This document shows, in pieces, positions 20,491-30,730 of a DNA stretch of 35,151 nt; within the stretch, counting starts at the first letter, position 1, and each line of letters opens with the position of its first letter. Below the pieces are notes generated by a model. The model did not search any database, was not told where the DNA came from, and saw nothing but the letters and a program-made list of their open reading frames with translations. The stretch is taken from the NCBI GenBank assembly GCA_011319805.1, contig SJRY01000154.1, positions 1-35,151 on the forward strand, read 5' to 3'. This DNA comes from Macrocybe gigantea. Taxonomy: Eukaryota; Basidiomycota; Agaricomycetes; Agaricales; Callistosporiaceae. Position numbers and translations under genes: made by a program.

Positions 20491-21376
20491 TTAGACTAGA
20501 GTCACGCGAGAGCGACTTCGCCACTGCCAATCGATATCCAACGCTTCGACACAGTCTGGAAGAAACTCTCGAGCCATCAGCAGCCATTCAGAATCTTCGT
20601 CGACTTCCATCCAAGTGGCTTTCAGCGCGTCCCACCAATACGGCATCCACCCAGCATACTCCCAGTCGAGAATGCAAACCATCTCGTCTCCCTTCCTCCA
20701 CTCCTCGAGTCCGCCCGGAAGGACCAAATTCTTCGGAAGAATGTCTCCATGGCTAAACACGATGGGAACGTCGCTCCGATCAATCATAGGTCGTATGAGG
20801 GCCCGCAGCTCCTGGTTTCCTGGCCAGTCTAAGCCAAGCCAAACCTGCTCGGAAAACTCTCGACAAGAGGAGAATGTACGGGGGTCATCAAGAATCCACG
20901 GAAGTCGAAAATCGGCGACGGCGCCACCCGCCGCATTGCAGATAGTTCTGGTAGCTGTGGTGGACGTGCGATCCCGGAGCGCTTGCAACTGTATGCGAAG
21001 CTCTTGCACAAGCCTTTTCTTATCCGACCTGTCAAGCTGATCCCACACGTAACCTACGTTGTCGCCTTCAACCCACTTGTGAGAAGAAAAGACCTTTTCT
21101 GGGTGGCGAAGGCGTCGATGCAAAGCGGGATATGAATGCATTGCAATCGCCTACAAAGCGTAGGGCAGAGGCTTCCACTTCAGTAGGCCCCTTGAAAGTC
21201 TTTAGCGCTAGCCCGAAAGGAAGCTTAAAGACATAGCTGTTAACGGACGTGCTTAGGCATCTGTTTTTAATGCACGCCATATATATGCTCGATTTCAGCT
21301 GGCGAGGAAGGAACAAGAGAATGGCTTTCAAGATCCGCAAATGGATTGGCAGAAGCATAGAATTTCTGGACATCAT
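20491..21376 (-). CDS. Aminoglycoside phosphotransferase (APH)/choline-kinase fold protein
   Basis: Small-molecule kinase fold of the APH family, common in fungi and usually of unknown substrate. The catalytic loop is SHGDILPKNLVLPGG, with the His-Gly-Asp and a following Asn, and the metal-binding Asp-Trp-Glu is in CILDWEYAGWMPYWWDALKA. The N-terminal lobe is read from an ATG pair at 21371-21376: LPIHLRILKAILLFLPRQL, VFKLPFGLALKTFKG, VEASALRFV, then WVEGDNVGYVWDQL. The frame changes near 21120-21150, either an intron (a TTTGTAG acceptor is visible) or a missing base. It ends at 20491, convergent with the peptide precursor. The upstream side abuts a broken copy of that precursor's exon 2. Real aminoglycoside resistance is not implied. 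Confidence 0.85.
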
Positions 21377-21420
21377 GAGTTTCTGAAAAGACGGTGCAAT
21401 CACAGGATCAATGTGCCATC

Positions 21421-21568
21421 TTTTCTATAGCACCTCAGATTCGTCGACACTCACGACGCGCGGAGAGCCTCAAGACGAGGTGCCTTCGATCCGTGGCCAG
21501 GAGAGGGTACGTTCTTATTTGCCGACGAGGAGGCTTTGGAGCTCGAATTTGGTTGAACGGAGGGATGT
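21421..21568 (+). pseudogene. Partial duplicate of exon 2 of the peptide precursor
   Basis: From the intron end TTCTATAG onward the sequence parallels 19646-19793: it encodes LTTRGEPQDEVPSIRGQE where the intact gene has LTTRGEPQDEMLSVRDQE, and ends in SNLVERRD where that gene has LDLVERDLD. Similarity stops at the first acidic repeat. The signal peptide, the cationic copies and the rest of the tail are absent, so this is a truncated copy. Between SIRGQE and LVER the reading frame drifts, consistent with decay or a missing base. Confidence 0.8.
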
Positions 21569-21654
21569 GCAAATTCGGATACCGAGTATGGAACATCACT
21601 GATTTGGCTTGTTTTCGAAATCTTGAGCGCCCATACTTACAAACCCATAAAAGC

Positions 21655-21657
<3 letters not shown>

Positions 21658-21684
<27 letters not shown>
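21658..21684 (+). repeat. Microsatellite (CAA)x9
   Basis: Nine perfect CAA units lie just downstream of the exon-2 remnant and upstream of the small gene at 21813. They are not in any supported coding frame. Confidence 0.95.
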
Positions 21685-21685
<1 letters not shown>

Positions 21686-21812
21686 GTGAACCTACTGTAC
21701 TTGTTCACTTAAAAGTAGGCTTGAGACTCGCAATTTGATAACGTTCCTCAGGCCTATACACCAGTGCTTTCATACCGTCAACTGTAGACTCGACTCTGGA
21801 AACTACCAAGAA

Positions 21813-22348
21813 AATGTCAGTTGTCAGATGGACGATCTGTGTCTTCTCTGTTCAAATTTAACATGCTCACTCCTTCGACTAGGTCATTCACGATCGGCTC
21901 ACTCTACCTTGCCGGATTCGCTTAAGCAGGCGCCCCTCACGTTGGACTCCTGCTCGCGCAGAGTACTGCGAAAGGCCACTTAGCACACATCCACGTCGAA
22001 GACGATGCATGGGCGTACGAGTTCACGGAACGTCGGATAGAGGGTTCTCTCGAGCTCACGACGCTGCTGAAGATCCACAACGCCTCTGCAGATCCAAATG
22101 CCCCATCCGTAACGCGTGAGCAACTCCAGGCGATAACGCAGTGCATGCATATACCACCTGGTAGGGAATTCGGCGAGTGCCTCCCTTGGGCGATCCAAGC
22201 TGTGCAAGCTCTGCATGGCGAAGGTCTGGTGGTCTTAATTTCGGCGGAGAAGCTCGCAATCGAGTTTTCAGATTTTGCCGCAGGCAGTCGGGCCTATGCT
22301 AGAAGGAAAGTGTTTCCGAATGTTAAGGTTTCTGCTTATTGCTCTTGA
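21813..22348 (+). CDS. Small conserved fungal protein of unknown function (in-frame stop)
   Basis: A frame open from 21926 to the stop at 22348 encodes GAPHVGLLLAQSTAKGHLAH, IHVEDDAWAYEF, GSLELTTLLKIHNAS, EFGECLPWAIQAVQALHGEG and FAAGSRAYARRKVFPNVKVS. This matches my memory of a roughly 150-residue family widespread in mushrooms, with no known function. The conserved start of the fold (SFTIGSLYLAGFA) lies directly upstream in the same frame but is separated by a TAA at 21923-21925. A first exon beginning at ATG 21813, joined across an intron ending in CGACTAG (21893), is plausible but not certain. The His of PHVGLLL and the Cys of GECLPWA, the latter opening a helix, are placed as in permuted papain-like folds. 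It is either a recent pseudogene or a sequence error. Confidence 0.5.
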
Positions 22349-22995
22349 GCATTCGTAAACATAAATCAATGCACCCGTCTGCCCTCTGTCGCATCTATAA
22401 TGTCGAGGCTAGTTTCACTAGCTTGAGCATTCGAAATATACGCTGGCCGCTCTACATGCTCGTGGCATGACATATGCACATTCTGACTAGAAGAGTCACT
22501 TCTTCAATATCGCCATTTGAATGTGCTAGATAACGCCCACAGCGTTGATGTCCTCGTGGTCTTTCTATCTATGACTTTCCACATGTTGTTGGCATCGGAA
22601 TTTGCCAAGACTGCAGAAGCGTGCAAAACATCCACGACGCTGGTATCTAGCCTCACACACGCATCCTTTATTCTCTATTTTGAGAACAAATCACTCGAAA
22701 CGCCGAACATCATCTCTGAAAATAGAGGTTCCTGAAGCTGATGCAGATAGATTAGCGGATGCAGAATTTTGACCCTGGCACGGGGCGTGCCCCTCCGTGT
22801 CACAGAATGCTCGTTCAGCCTGAAACTCAGCTGCAGACCGTTATCACGGTTGATCAATCCTTATTTCGGTGAGCGTTCGTTTCTCAACTGCTCATATTGG
22901 CTTTTGTTGTAGTGAGTTTGGGATAGTGGGTCCCAGCGGCGCGTTAAAGAAGTTCGCCTCGTTGCAAGCCGTCTTCCCATTCAAATCTCTCAAAT
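22349..22995. other. Intergenic, no gene seen
   Basis: This is spacer before the second paralogue. Short frames (for example 22517-22735) show no motif. A GC-rich inverted repeat, GGCACGGGGCGTGCC, lies near 22777. The last 100 bases are the promoter of the next gene. Confidence 0.55.
22914..22934 (+). promoter_or_regulatory. Upstream element shared by two paralogues (copy B)
   Basis: GAGTTTGGGATAGTGGGTCCC is identical at 18 of 21 positions to the element at 10225-10245 and lies 62 bases before the ATG of copy B. Flanking bases do not align well, so the match stands out from its surroundings. Confidence 0.45.
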
Positions 22996-24609
22996 ATGAG
23001 GTCCCTCAGACTTCGCAAAGGGCTCAGGCGTATCCAAAGTGCTATCATCCTTCCTTTCAGGTTCCTGTCTGGAGCTGCCGCTGTGTTCTGGGCAATGGGT
23101 ACGGTTAACACACCAACAAAGGATCAGCTTTTTCCACAGTCCGAAATCACGGTCCCCTATTGGTATGATGTTCTGGAGTTGTTTGAGCCTGGCACCATCG
23201 AAAGCTGGCCATCGTGAAAAAAGTCGTATTCCTCAAGTTCAAGCTTCCGACGCAGCACGAGGCCATCATAGTGGAAATATGGATCGAGCTAAAGATAGTC
23301 GGAAGGGTTGGGTGCGAATAGAACGAAGCAGCGAGAACGTAAGATCGATAAAGGCTCAAGACACAGGTGAGTGAATAATTTGGAGTACATCTTTCTCCAT
23401 TTCATTTTACGTCCGTTCTTTCAGATGCTTCCGCCGCGGTATCATCTGCGGAGGAATTGGGGAGGCCAAGCACTCAGGGGGGCGCCCAGCTTTCTGAATC
23501 GTCTCCTGAGCGTCCGCGCCCAAAAAAATTTTTGTCTCGTTTCTCCCGTAGGCGCGATCGACTATCGGCGACAGAAGACGAAGTCCCGACTTCGGAAGCC
23601 GAGGCCAGCGACAGCGCCAGACCGCAGCCCGAGAGCAGGCACAGGCGGTTTCTCTCGAGTTTGTCCGTTTCGAGTGCTCGGCGCTCCTCTTCTGCATCAT
23701 TCGCCAGTGTCCAGTCGTCGTTGCAGAGAAACGATGAGGACTCGCAGACCAGTAATCCCGATAGTAGCAGTTCAAAACCGGATGCTGATGCAAAAGATAT
23801 CGTGCGAGATTGGTGCGATCCAGAGCACGACAGGAGGGTCCGAGACGCCATCGTCGCGACCATCAAATACAAGGGGGAAAATATTCCTACGCTGCCTGAT
23901 CTCATCCTCGCGGCCAACGCGGTGCATGGCGTAGAAACGCACTATCGTGTGTTTTCTCATCAGTGCTATTGGTTCGCAGACTCGATCTTGGCAATCCTTG
24001 AACATGTGGCTGGACCAGACAATTTCGACGTTGAATTCGTCTCGAAAAGACGTATTCCAGGCCTAAAACGCGAAGGCAAGAGGCTCAGTCAGTTCAGCGG
24101 ACGCTGGGTTGGCTTTAAAATTCACCAACGTGATGAGGAAGCTCTGAACAACTTGATTGAAGAATTCGGAACCTGGAAGCAGACTCACCAAGCCTTTGTG
24201 AGCGTGTCACTGTGTTATGGACCGCTTCCACTAATATGAACTTTCTGGAAAGTTAAACAGGGCGAAGGAAGAACAGCAGAAAAAAACCGAAGACATACAG
24301 CGCCCACTCATAGCACAGCTCTCTCAGAAGGACGAGGCGCTTTCCAAGAAGGACGAGGCGCTTTCCAAGAAGGACGAGGTGATTTCTAAGAAGGACGAGG
24401 TGATTTTCAAGCAGGGCGAGGAAATCTTGAAGAAGGACGAGGTCATTTCGCAGAAAGACGAAGTGATCTCGAAGAAGGATGAGGAGATTCTGAAGAAGGA
24501 CGAGGAGATTTCAAAGGCACACAGAATCATCGCGCAGCTCTTGGCCGAAAGAGAGGGCAGGCCAAACGCCACATCGTCCGCCGTCGTCGAGGGTTCATCG
24601 GCTGCTTGA
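22996..24609 (+). CDS. Unnamed fungal family protein, copy B (predicted permuted papain-like fold, heptad-repeat tail)
   Basis: Paralogue of 10336-11478. ATG 22996 starts a basic and hydrophobic N-terminus (GLRRIQSAIILPFRFLSG), then LFPQSEITVPYWYDVLELF, KKVVFLKFKLPTQHEAIIVE, KGWVRIERSSENVR, a Ser/Arg-rich insert absent from copy A (after the intron at about 23367-23424), NIPTLPDLILAANAVHG, SHQCYWFADSILAILEHVAG and GKRLSQFSGRW. His of TQHEAIIV and Cys of HQCYWF are the candidate catalytic pair of a permuted papain-like (LRAT/PPPDE-type) fold, which is inference from pattern only. After an intron near 24199-24261 the tail consists of nine seven-residue repeats (KDEVISK type) and ends EGSSAA. 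Two frame breaks (about 23212 and 23293) and one at the last splice junction each need one extra base. Confidence 0.75.
24328..24516 (+). repeat. Nine 21-bp repeats encoding a KDExISK heptad helix
   Basis: The 189 bases are exactly nine units of 21. Units read KDEALSK twice, KDEVISK, KDEVIFK, QGEEILK, KDEVISQ, KDEVISK, KDEEILK, KDEEISK. The constant Glu-Lys spacing of four residues favours a long, straight, charged helix. Confidence 0.93.
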
Positions 24610-25240
24610 CATCTTACAGTACATCAAGCGCAAGTTCCGTCTCCGTCGCGTTCTGCATTTTTTTTTTTTTCGAATCCTGAATTCTTTTTGAATAGTACTG
24701 TACCTGCACGTCTGGTTACTTGGCACAACCGTGTACTTTAGCGAGTCAATCTTTTCACGTTTACGCGCACATCATCACGCGAAACCCATTTCTGAGCTTG
24801 ACTGACCACCACAACGGCACCAACCTCGTCACCGACACAAATGCCATTAAACCGTCATCAAACCCGCCACGCATCGAGCACTTGAATCCTACAGTATGTA
24901 TTGCAAAAGCCAGCCAAATTACACGATTAAGGATACATTAACTACTTGCGAACGGAAAAAGGGACGAAAAAAAAAAGATGGGATGGAGTGCAGATAAGAA
25001 CAGAATAGAAAAAAGAAGTAAAGAGAGTCGAAGCTTGAGCAGGAAAAAGATGACAAAGACCCTGAAAATACAGGGAACGACGACGGGGCCCAGTCTATAT
25101 AAAAAAAAAACAATGATCAAGTCTAGGTCTCGTTTTCCATCGCTTCCTTCTCGAATTTCTTCTTCATCGCGCTCACTGAGAGAAAAAAAATCAGCCACGC
25201 CAAAAAAAAAAAAAAGGTAGCGAGCACTCATCACGTACCA
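24610..25240. other. Convergent intergenic spacer, no gene seen
   Basis: About 630 bases between copy B (plus) and the HPC2-like gene (minus). The sequence is A-rich on the plus strand from 24950 to 25220, with several runs of eight or more A. I found no coding signal. Confidence 0.6.
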
Positions 25241-28200
25241 TCACGCGAGATCTGGCCAGAAGACATCCACCCCTCCGGGAACGCAGCGACGATCTGGATG
25301 TTTCGGAAACAAGGACCCATATGAGCCAACAACGAACAACGTTCTCTTCCGTTCCCTCTCAAACGCACGCACCTTCTGATACAAGACCTTTCTCAATCCC
25401 TGCTCGCTGACCTGAATGACCGACCCTTCGAGCGTGCTACAAGCACCATCAGTTTTCCACTTTGATCTCAAACACTCAGCGAAGCGCACTTTTTCTCGTT
25501 CTCAAGCCGACAGCACTCGTTGCTCAGCAGCACGAGCTGCCACACGATCGCCTTCATCGACTCTGTCAGGCGATACTTTTTCGCCGGCGGGTGATCCGTC
25601 TTGCCCGCCCCCGCTCCCACACCTGCAGCACCTGCAGCACCAGCCGAACCACCAGAGACAGCGCCGGCACCAGGCGCATGGTCAACGTCCATCTCCTCGG
25701 TCGGATGACGCGTCGGACCGCCCGAGTCCGTGCCGTCCATAGACGTGGACGGCGCGATCGAAGACGACTGCTCTGCACGGAGCTTCTCCTGTCGTTTGTC
25801 TGTCCGATGGAAGCGCGTATAAACTCAGGAACGGAAAAAAAAAAAAAGAGAGGAGGGAAGAGACGCACCCCAAGCGACGACGCTCTTCTCCCACTCCTCT
25901 TCAGCCTTGGTAAAACCGGTCTTGGCCTGATCAGCGAGCTCCTTGAGCAACGCCTCCTGCCGCTCCATCAACAATGCCGTGTGCTCATGAAAGACGGTCC
26001 GCTTGATCAATTTCTGTCTCACAAAAAAAAGCCATCAGACGCATGTCGAAGAACGAATTAAAAGAAAAAAAAAAAAAGAGGGCAGAGACGCCACGCACGC
26101 TCATGGTAAACTTGTTGTACGGAAAGAGCGTCGGCATAAGGTTGAAAAAATGCTCGTCATACTCGTCCAGCTTGATCGCGAGCACGGCTAGCTGCGACAG
26201 CAACGGCTTGAGGGTCGGCGGGAACTTGCCCTTCTGGTCCCAGTTCTCTGCGCATTTTTTTTGTCAATCAGAGCAAGTCCTTGCAAAGGACGCGGTTACC
26301 GCGACAGACGGCTCACCTTTCGTGATGGCCTGCTTAAGGTTCTCAATCGCTTCTTGCAGCTGCGGGTGGAACGAATTCTTGAGGGAAAAAAAACACGTAA
26401 ATCCATCATAAAGCCAAACCAAAAAAGAAAGAGAGAGAGAAACGCACAACATCGACGACCTTGCGCTTCTTGCCACCTTCAACAACAGTAATATACCGCT
26501 TCCTCTTCTGGCCGACCGCATACTCGTCCGGCGCACCCGCACCCGCACCGGCGCCAGCTACCGCAGCCCCACTCGCACCACCAGCCGCACGCTCAGAAGC
26601 CTCCTCCTTCGTCCTACTCGCAGGCCTCGCCGTGCCTTCTTCACCTTCGCCCACCCCCCAACGCCCTCCTTCTTCGTCGCGCCAGCGGCAGAACCAGCGG
26701 CAGCAGACACGGGCGCGCTCCTAGCCGCAGCAGCAGCAGTAGGACCTGAAGCAGCGGTGGACGACGCGGCGGCAGCATTAGCAGCAGCGCGACCGGTGCT
26801 CATGTGGAGCGGATTCTTGGACTTTGGTTTCTTGGGCGTCTTGTCCTTGAGCAACGCGACCTCGCCCGAGGAAACATAAAACCCTTGCTGCTTGTCTGCG
26901 CGAACCACGTGCGCTCGTCGATGGCGAGCTCCGAGTCGTCGATGAACGGATCCGTGATGTCGTAGTACTCTGACGCCGGGTGTTTTTTCTGCCCGGGGGG
27001 AGGGCGGCATGCATTAGTTAAGGGGAAGGACGCAACATCCGGAGACGACGAACCTTTTTCTTCTTCTTCCGTCCCTCGCCCTCTTCCTCTTTCGCGCTTT
27101 CTCCCGCCTCCGCGCCCGTCCCCGTGCCCACCACCACCACTGCAGCAACAGCAGCAGTAGCAGCGGCGTTCGGCGCATCAGGCGTCCTAGGCCGCTGTCC
27201 CGTCTCCTTCGCCATCTCGGTCACATCCACAGCATAATTGCTCGGGCCGCCGAGCGCGATGTCGAGCCGGATCGTCTGCAGCGGAGCCTGACGCGCCGCT
27301 TGCGCGGACGTGGGTGATTTCGGAGAGGGCGAGGGCGTCCGCGCGTGTTTTGGTTTGGAGGGTCGTTTGGAGGGCGGTTTCGTCGTTATAGCGCTCGTCG
27401 TGGTCGTGGTGGTCGTGGTGGTGCCTGTTGAACTGTCGGCGGCGGTCATGCCAGTGGTGGCCGTCGTGGTGGAGAGCGGTTGGGAGGTCGTGTCTAGTGG
27501 AGGAGATTTGGATTTGAAGCTTTTCGGCTTGGTGCTGTCAGGGGTCGTAGTGGTCGCATCCGCGACGTGGCCCGCCGAGGACGCCGCGTCTTTCACGGGC
27601 ACGGACACAACAGCAACCGCAGCGGCCTTCACGGCTTCATCGCCGCGTCCCACGTCCGGGCGAATGGGTATGGCTTCTGCGTCCGATCGGCGTCTCTTCT
27701 CCTGCTCGCTGCCTTCCTCTTCAGCTTCCTCAGCTTCCTCAGCCTCGTCGTCGTCCTCGCTCTCATCCTCATCCTCCTCGTCCTCATCGACGGCAATCGG
27801 CTCGCGCGGGGCTGGCCAGACTTGGTGCCTTCCTCCTCCACGTCGTCTCCTTCGTCCTCGCCTTCCTCTTCTTGCACTTGCTCATCTTGCTCTTCCTCGT
27901 CTTCATCTTCATCCGCGTCACCCTCCTCGCCTTCGTCCTCGCCTTCCTGCTCGTCCCGCTCCTCATCGCTGCCGCTGCCGATACCATCGCCGCTCCCCAC
28001 GTCTTGCTCCTCCTCCGCGCCTCGTTCGCTCACACCGCCGACGTTTCCATTGACAACGACGCTGGCGCGGTCCGGGGGGTTTCTGGCCGCACCACCGCTA
28101 TCACCACTATCGTCAAGCAGGACGATGTCCTTGAACTTGCGTGACGGCGGCTGGCTCTGGCTCTGGCTCTGGCTCTGGCTATGCGGCGTCGAGGGCGAGG

Positions 28201-28730
28201 GCGACGCGGGAGAAGAGTGTATCGAGATGACAGACACCGAACCTGGACTGCGCGCAGCGGGAGAGGCGGTGGTGGTGGCATAGAGCTGCGCGGGCGAGCG
28301 CATGCGTGCGTCTCCGACTCCGCGGGGGACAAATCAGCGCGCGAGCGGGAGTGGGAGTGGGAGTGCGGATGGGGATGGGGAAGGGAGTGAGGATGGGAGG
28401 ATGTGTGATGGAGCGTCGCCGCCGAGGGCGTGTTGGACAGGGTCGCTAACGGGGGCGGCGAAAGCGAGTTGGAGTGCGAGTGCGAGTGTGAGTGTGAGCG
28501 GGATGACTGCGGGATGTTGAGGGCGTGCGGCGGCGGGTGGGTGGTGGTAGGGGACGTTGATGAGGAAGGGGGCGGGAGGGGCGGGGCGGTGGCAGCGCAT
28601 GCGGATAAGCCGCAGAAGACGTGTTGTGCTGCGTACTGAAGCGCCGGCGCTGATGAGACAGGCGGGCGCCAGCAGAGCCAGCGTCGGGGCTGCCGTCGAC
28701 GGTACGCATCTCGACGTCCGAGTCCGCCAT
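25241..28730 (-). CDS. HPC2: HPC2/ubinuclein, HIRA histone chaperone subunit
   Basis: Subunit of the HIRA complex, which deposits histones independently of DNA replication. ATG 28730 gives MADSDVEMRTVDG and a long Ser/Pro-rich, then acidic, disordered N-terminus (about 27860-28650). A motif near 27200-27270 (IRLDIALGGPSNYAVDV, ending MAKETGQRP) precedes the HUN domain at 26880-26990 (ASEYYDITDPFIDDSELAID, TWFAQ, KGFYVSSGEVALLKDK), whose acidic core contacts Asf1/HIRA partners. After a basic linker (KRKRYITVVEGGKKRKVVDV) the ubinuclein middle domain follows: FHPQLQEAIENLKQAI, PTLKPLLSQLAVLAIKLDEY, EHFFNLMPTLFPYNKFTM, HTALLMERQEALLKELADQA, RLTESMKAIVWQLVLLSNEC and VIQVSEQGLRKVLYQKV. It stops at 25241-25243. 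Introns contain long T runs on the sense strand. Frame changes in the low-complexity parts fit missing bases. Confidence 0.9.
28148..28180 (-). repeat. (CTCTGG)n repeat encoding Ser-Gln pairs in HPC2
   Basis: A short hexanucleotide array in the disordered N-terminal part of the HPC2 gene codes for alternating Ser and Gln. A second array of GAGTG-type repeats follows in the same region (28345-28375 and 28470-28500). Confidence 0.8.
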
Positions 28731-29668
28731 ACGTCGAGTGATGTTCTAAATTGTATCACCCAAAGCGTGTTGTTTGTCTTCGAAGCGAGAGAGTGGAAAT
28801 GGGAGGGAGGGGGCGCAGGGGATGGCCGTTGGATTGCGATGTTGCCGTTCTTCTGCTCACCCCGGAGGAAGAACAAGGGGGACAAAAAAAAGGATATCTG
28901 AGACTTGCGATGATTTTTTTTTTCGACTCCTCTCTTCAAGTGTGTCAAGGAACCAAAAAAAAAAAGTCCTGAAAAAAAAAGGCAGGACAACGTCGATGAT
29001 GTGGCGCAGCGGGACCGGTTCAAACTGAATTATTTTTTTTTTTCTCAAGCTGTTTCCACGGAAGCGCACGGACGCACGGACAACAAAGCCCAGCCTTTCG
29101 AACCAAGGATCTCAGCACCAACACTCCAGTCGAAATCTTTTCTTTTTTCCTAACAGAATCCAAAAAAAACGCGTGAGAGGCCTTTTCTGCGTTCCTATTG
29201 GCTCGGGATTTGCCATCTTCCACCTCCTATACCCTTTCCCACGCGTTTCGTGTCTCCGAGAATCCGAACTCTCTGCCCTCCTCCGTGCAGCCCGCTCTGA
29301 GCTTCGCAGTTGTTCAGCATTCGTGAAGAGCTGAACGAGACAGGGTTTCATGTGAGTTCCAGGACTTGAGCTCGGCATAATGTCTTTGGTTATCGGCTTT
29401 TGCATTATCCCAAAGTCAAATTCAGCATGTTCAGACTATCCAACCTAGGCCCTCCGCAGTACACCGTTACACGTCCTCATGTGAATCTTGAAGATGATGG
29501 TATGCGCGTGCCGCCGAGAGGATGATTAAAGACCATCAGGCTTTGTGCCGTCCTTACAAGTTGCACTCCGGCGTGCCCAAAAAAGACCTGTCGGACGCCC
29601 ACCAACGCATGCACAACAAAGATACACATGACCACCAGAGACTTCCATCGACTCTCCACAAACGGCGG
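28731..29668. other. Intergenic region with several A/T homopolymers, no gene seen
   Basis: This region holds the HPC2 promoter and the 3' region of the next gene. From 28880 to 29050 there are several runs of eight or more A or T on both strands. The minus frame 29659-29477 directly follows the stop of the cyclotransferase gene in the same phase and is discussed as a finding. Confidence 0.5.
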
Positions 29669-30263
29669 CTACGACAACGGCGGGATAAACTCCCTCAAGA
29701 CCGTCCGGACGTACTCGGGCGGGACGCCCTTGTCCAGCGCGTCCGCGATGCCCTTGTTCATGCGCACCACGTACTCGTCCTTCGGCACGCCCATCTGCGT
29801 GACGCCCACGTACATCAGCGCCATCTTCGCTATTTCTCGAGGCTCTGACACGGATCCAGACACTGACTCGGACTCGGAGTGCGGACGCACAAATTCGATC
29901 TCGAGGTACGTTTTCTGGTACGCATGCGGCACGCCTTCGTACCCGTCCAGCGAAACCTCGTCATGCACGCTGATCTTGTACACGAGCCCATACACGACAT
30001 GGCCGGCAGCAGGCTTGACGTTGGCATATCCTCTTCTGTCTATGAACCATCGCCTGCAGCGCGTTCAACGTTTAGACATTTCAATTGAATTTTCCTTTTT
30101 TTTTTAAAAAAAAAGGAACTGACCAGTCTTTTAATCTTGCAATGCCGACAAACGAACTCTGAGGGCACCGCTTCTTCATCTGCTCCATCCATAGATTAGA
30201 GCCGTACCCGAAATACAGCGTTTCGCAAGAACTCAGCGCATCGTTTGCTTCGCCTTGCGACAT
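29669..30263 (-). CDS. Gamma-glutamylcyclotransferase-like protein
   Basis: Member of the gamma-glutamyl cyclotransferase fold, which releases 5-oxoproline from gamma-glutamyl peptides in glutathione turnover. ATG 30263 leads to the diagnostic substrate loop LYFGYGSNLWMEQMKKRCP. One intron (about 30053-30124) joins it to WFIDRRGYANVKPAAGHVVY, GLVYKISVHDEVSLDGYEG, VPHAYQKTYLEIEFV, MALMYVGVTQMGVPKDEYVV and NKGIADALDKGVPPEYVRTV. The Glu of SLDGYEG is in the position of the catalytic acid of the family. It ends REFIPPLS with a TAG at 29669-29671. The length, about 170 residues, suits the family. The exact substrate is unknown. Confidence 0.85.
30092..30118. repeat. T10A9 inverted repeat inside the cyclotransferase intron
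   Basis: TTCC followed by ten T, nine A and GGAA forms a near-perfect palindrome. On the sense strand it lies just behind the donor site and could fold as an A-U hairpin in the pre-mRNA. Confidence 0.85.
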
Positions 30264-30730
30264 CGATTTCGAAAAGGTGTGGAGAGCGAAGCGAACGGAT
30301 GTCCTGTGCTTGACTATATAGCTTTTTCGTGGGTGCTTGGATGTGCTCAGCTACAGGCCACATCTGGTTACAGCTTTATTACAAGATCGTAGGCGTTCAT
30401 CGATAATGAACCTTATGAAATGGCCATCTCCGATCACCTGACCATTACGTTTGCCATTGGCTATTTGGGGAAACAGACGCGTCCTCATTGTGATTCCATC
30501 AGCATCCACCCCTTTCTGCCAAAAGGCCATGCTCGTGCTAGAATCCGAGCAATCAGGTGGTGTCACGCCAGACTGGCGAGGGGATTGCTTCCGACGCAAG
30601 GAGTACTACGAAGCCTGGTGCTCCGAATGGCCATTCGCGGTCCACGGATGCATGGTCGACCCTGGGCCCGCGATTCTGAAGGTTGGCAGCGTCCCGGCAT
30701 ACGTGTCCGTCCAGAGATGCGTCCTCAGGT
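30264..30730. other. Intergenic, no gene seen
   Basis: This holds the promoter of the cyclotransferase gene and 3' sequence of the membrane-protein gene. Overlapping short frames on both strands carry no recognisable motif. Confidence 0.5.

Noticed and set aside
20491..21376. Kinase gene as a true aminoglycoside resistance gene
   Set aside because: The APH fold is widespread in fungi for unrelated substrates; no feature here points to antibiotic inactivation.
19230..21376. A fungal RiPP cluster (dikaritin or borosin type) built on the peptide gene
   Set aside because: No UstYa-type (DUF3328) oxidase or methyltransferase is visible nearby, and the cores lack the usual Tyr/Ile-rich cyclised motif; simple proteolytic release explains the sequence better.
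26458..28283. Long plus-strand open frames (up to 247 residues) opposite the HPC2 gene
   Set aside because: They are Ser/Leu-rich mirror images of acidic and Lys/Thr/Ala-rich low-complexity coding sequence and carry no motif; the minus strand has clear HUN and ubinuclein domains.
28997..29035. A tRNA-like pair: TGGCGCAGCGG (A-box-like) followed by GGTTCAAACT (B-box-like)
   Set aside because: The two boxes are only about 12 bases apart, far less than in a tRNA, and no acceptor or anticodon stem can be drawn.
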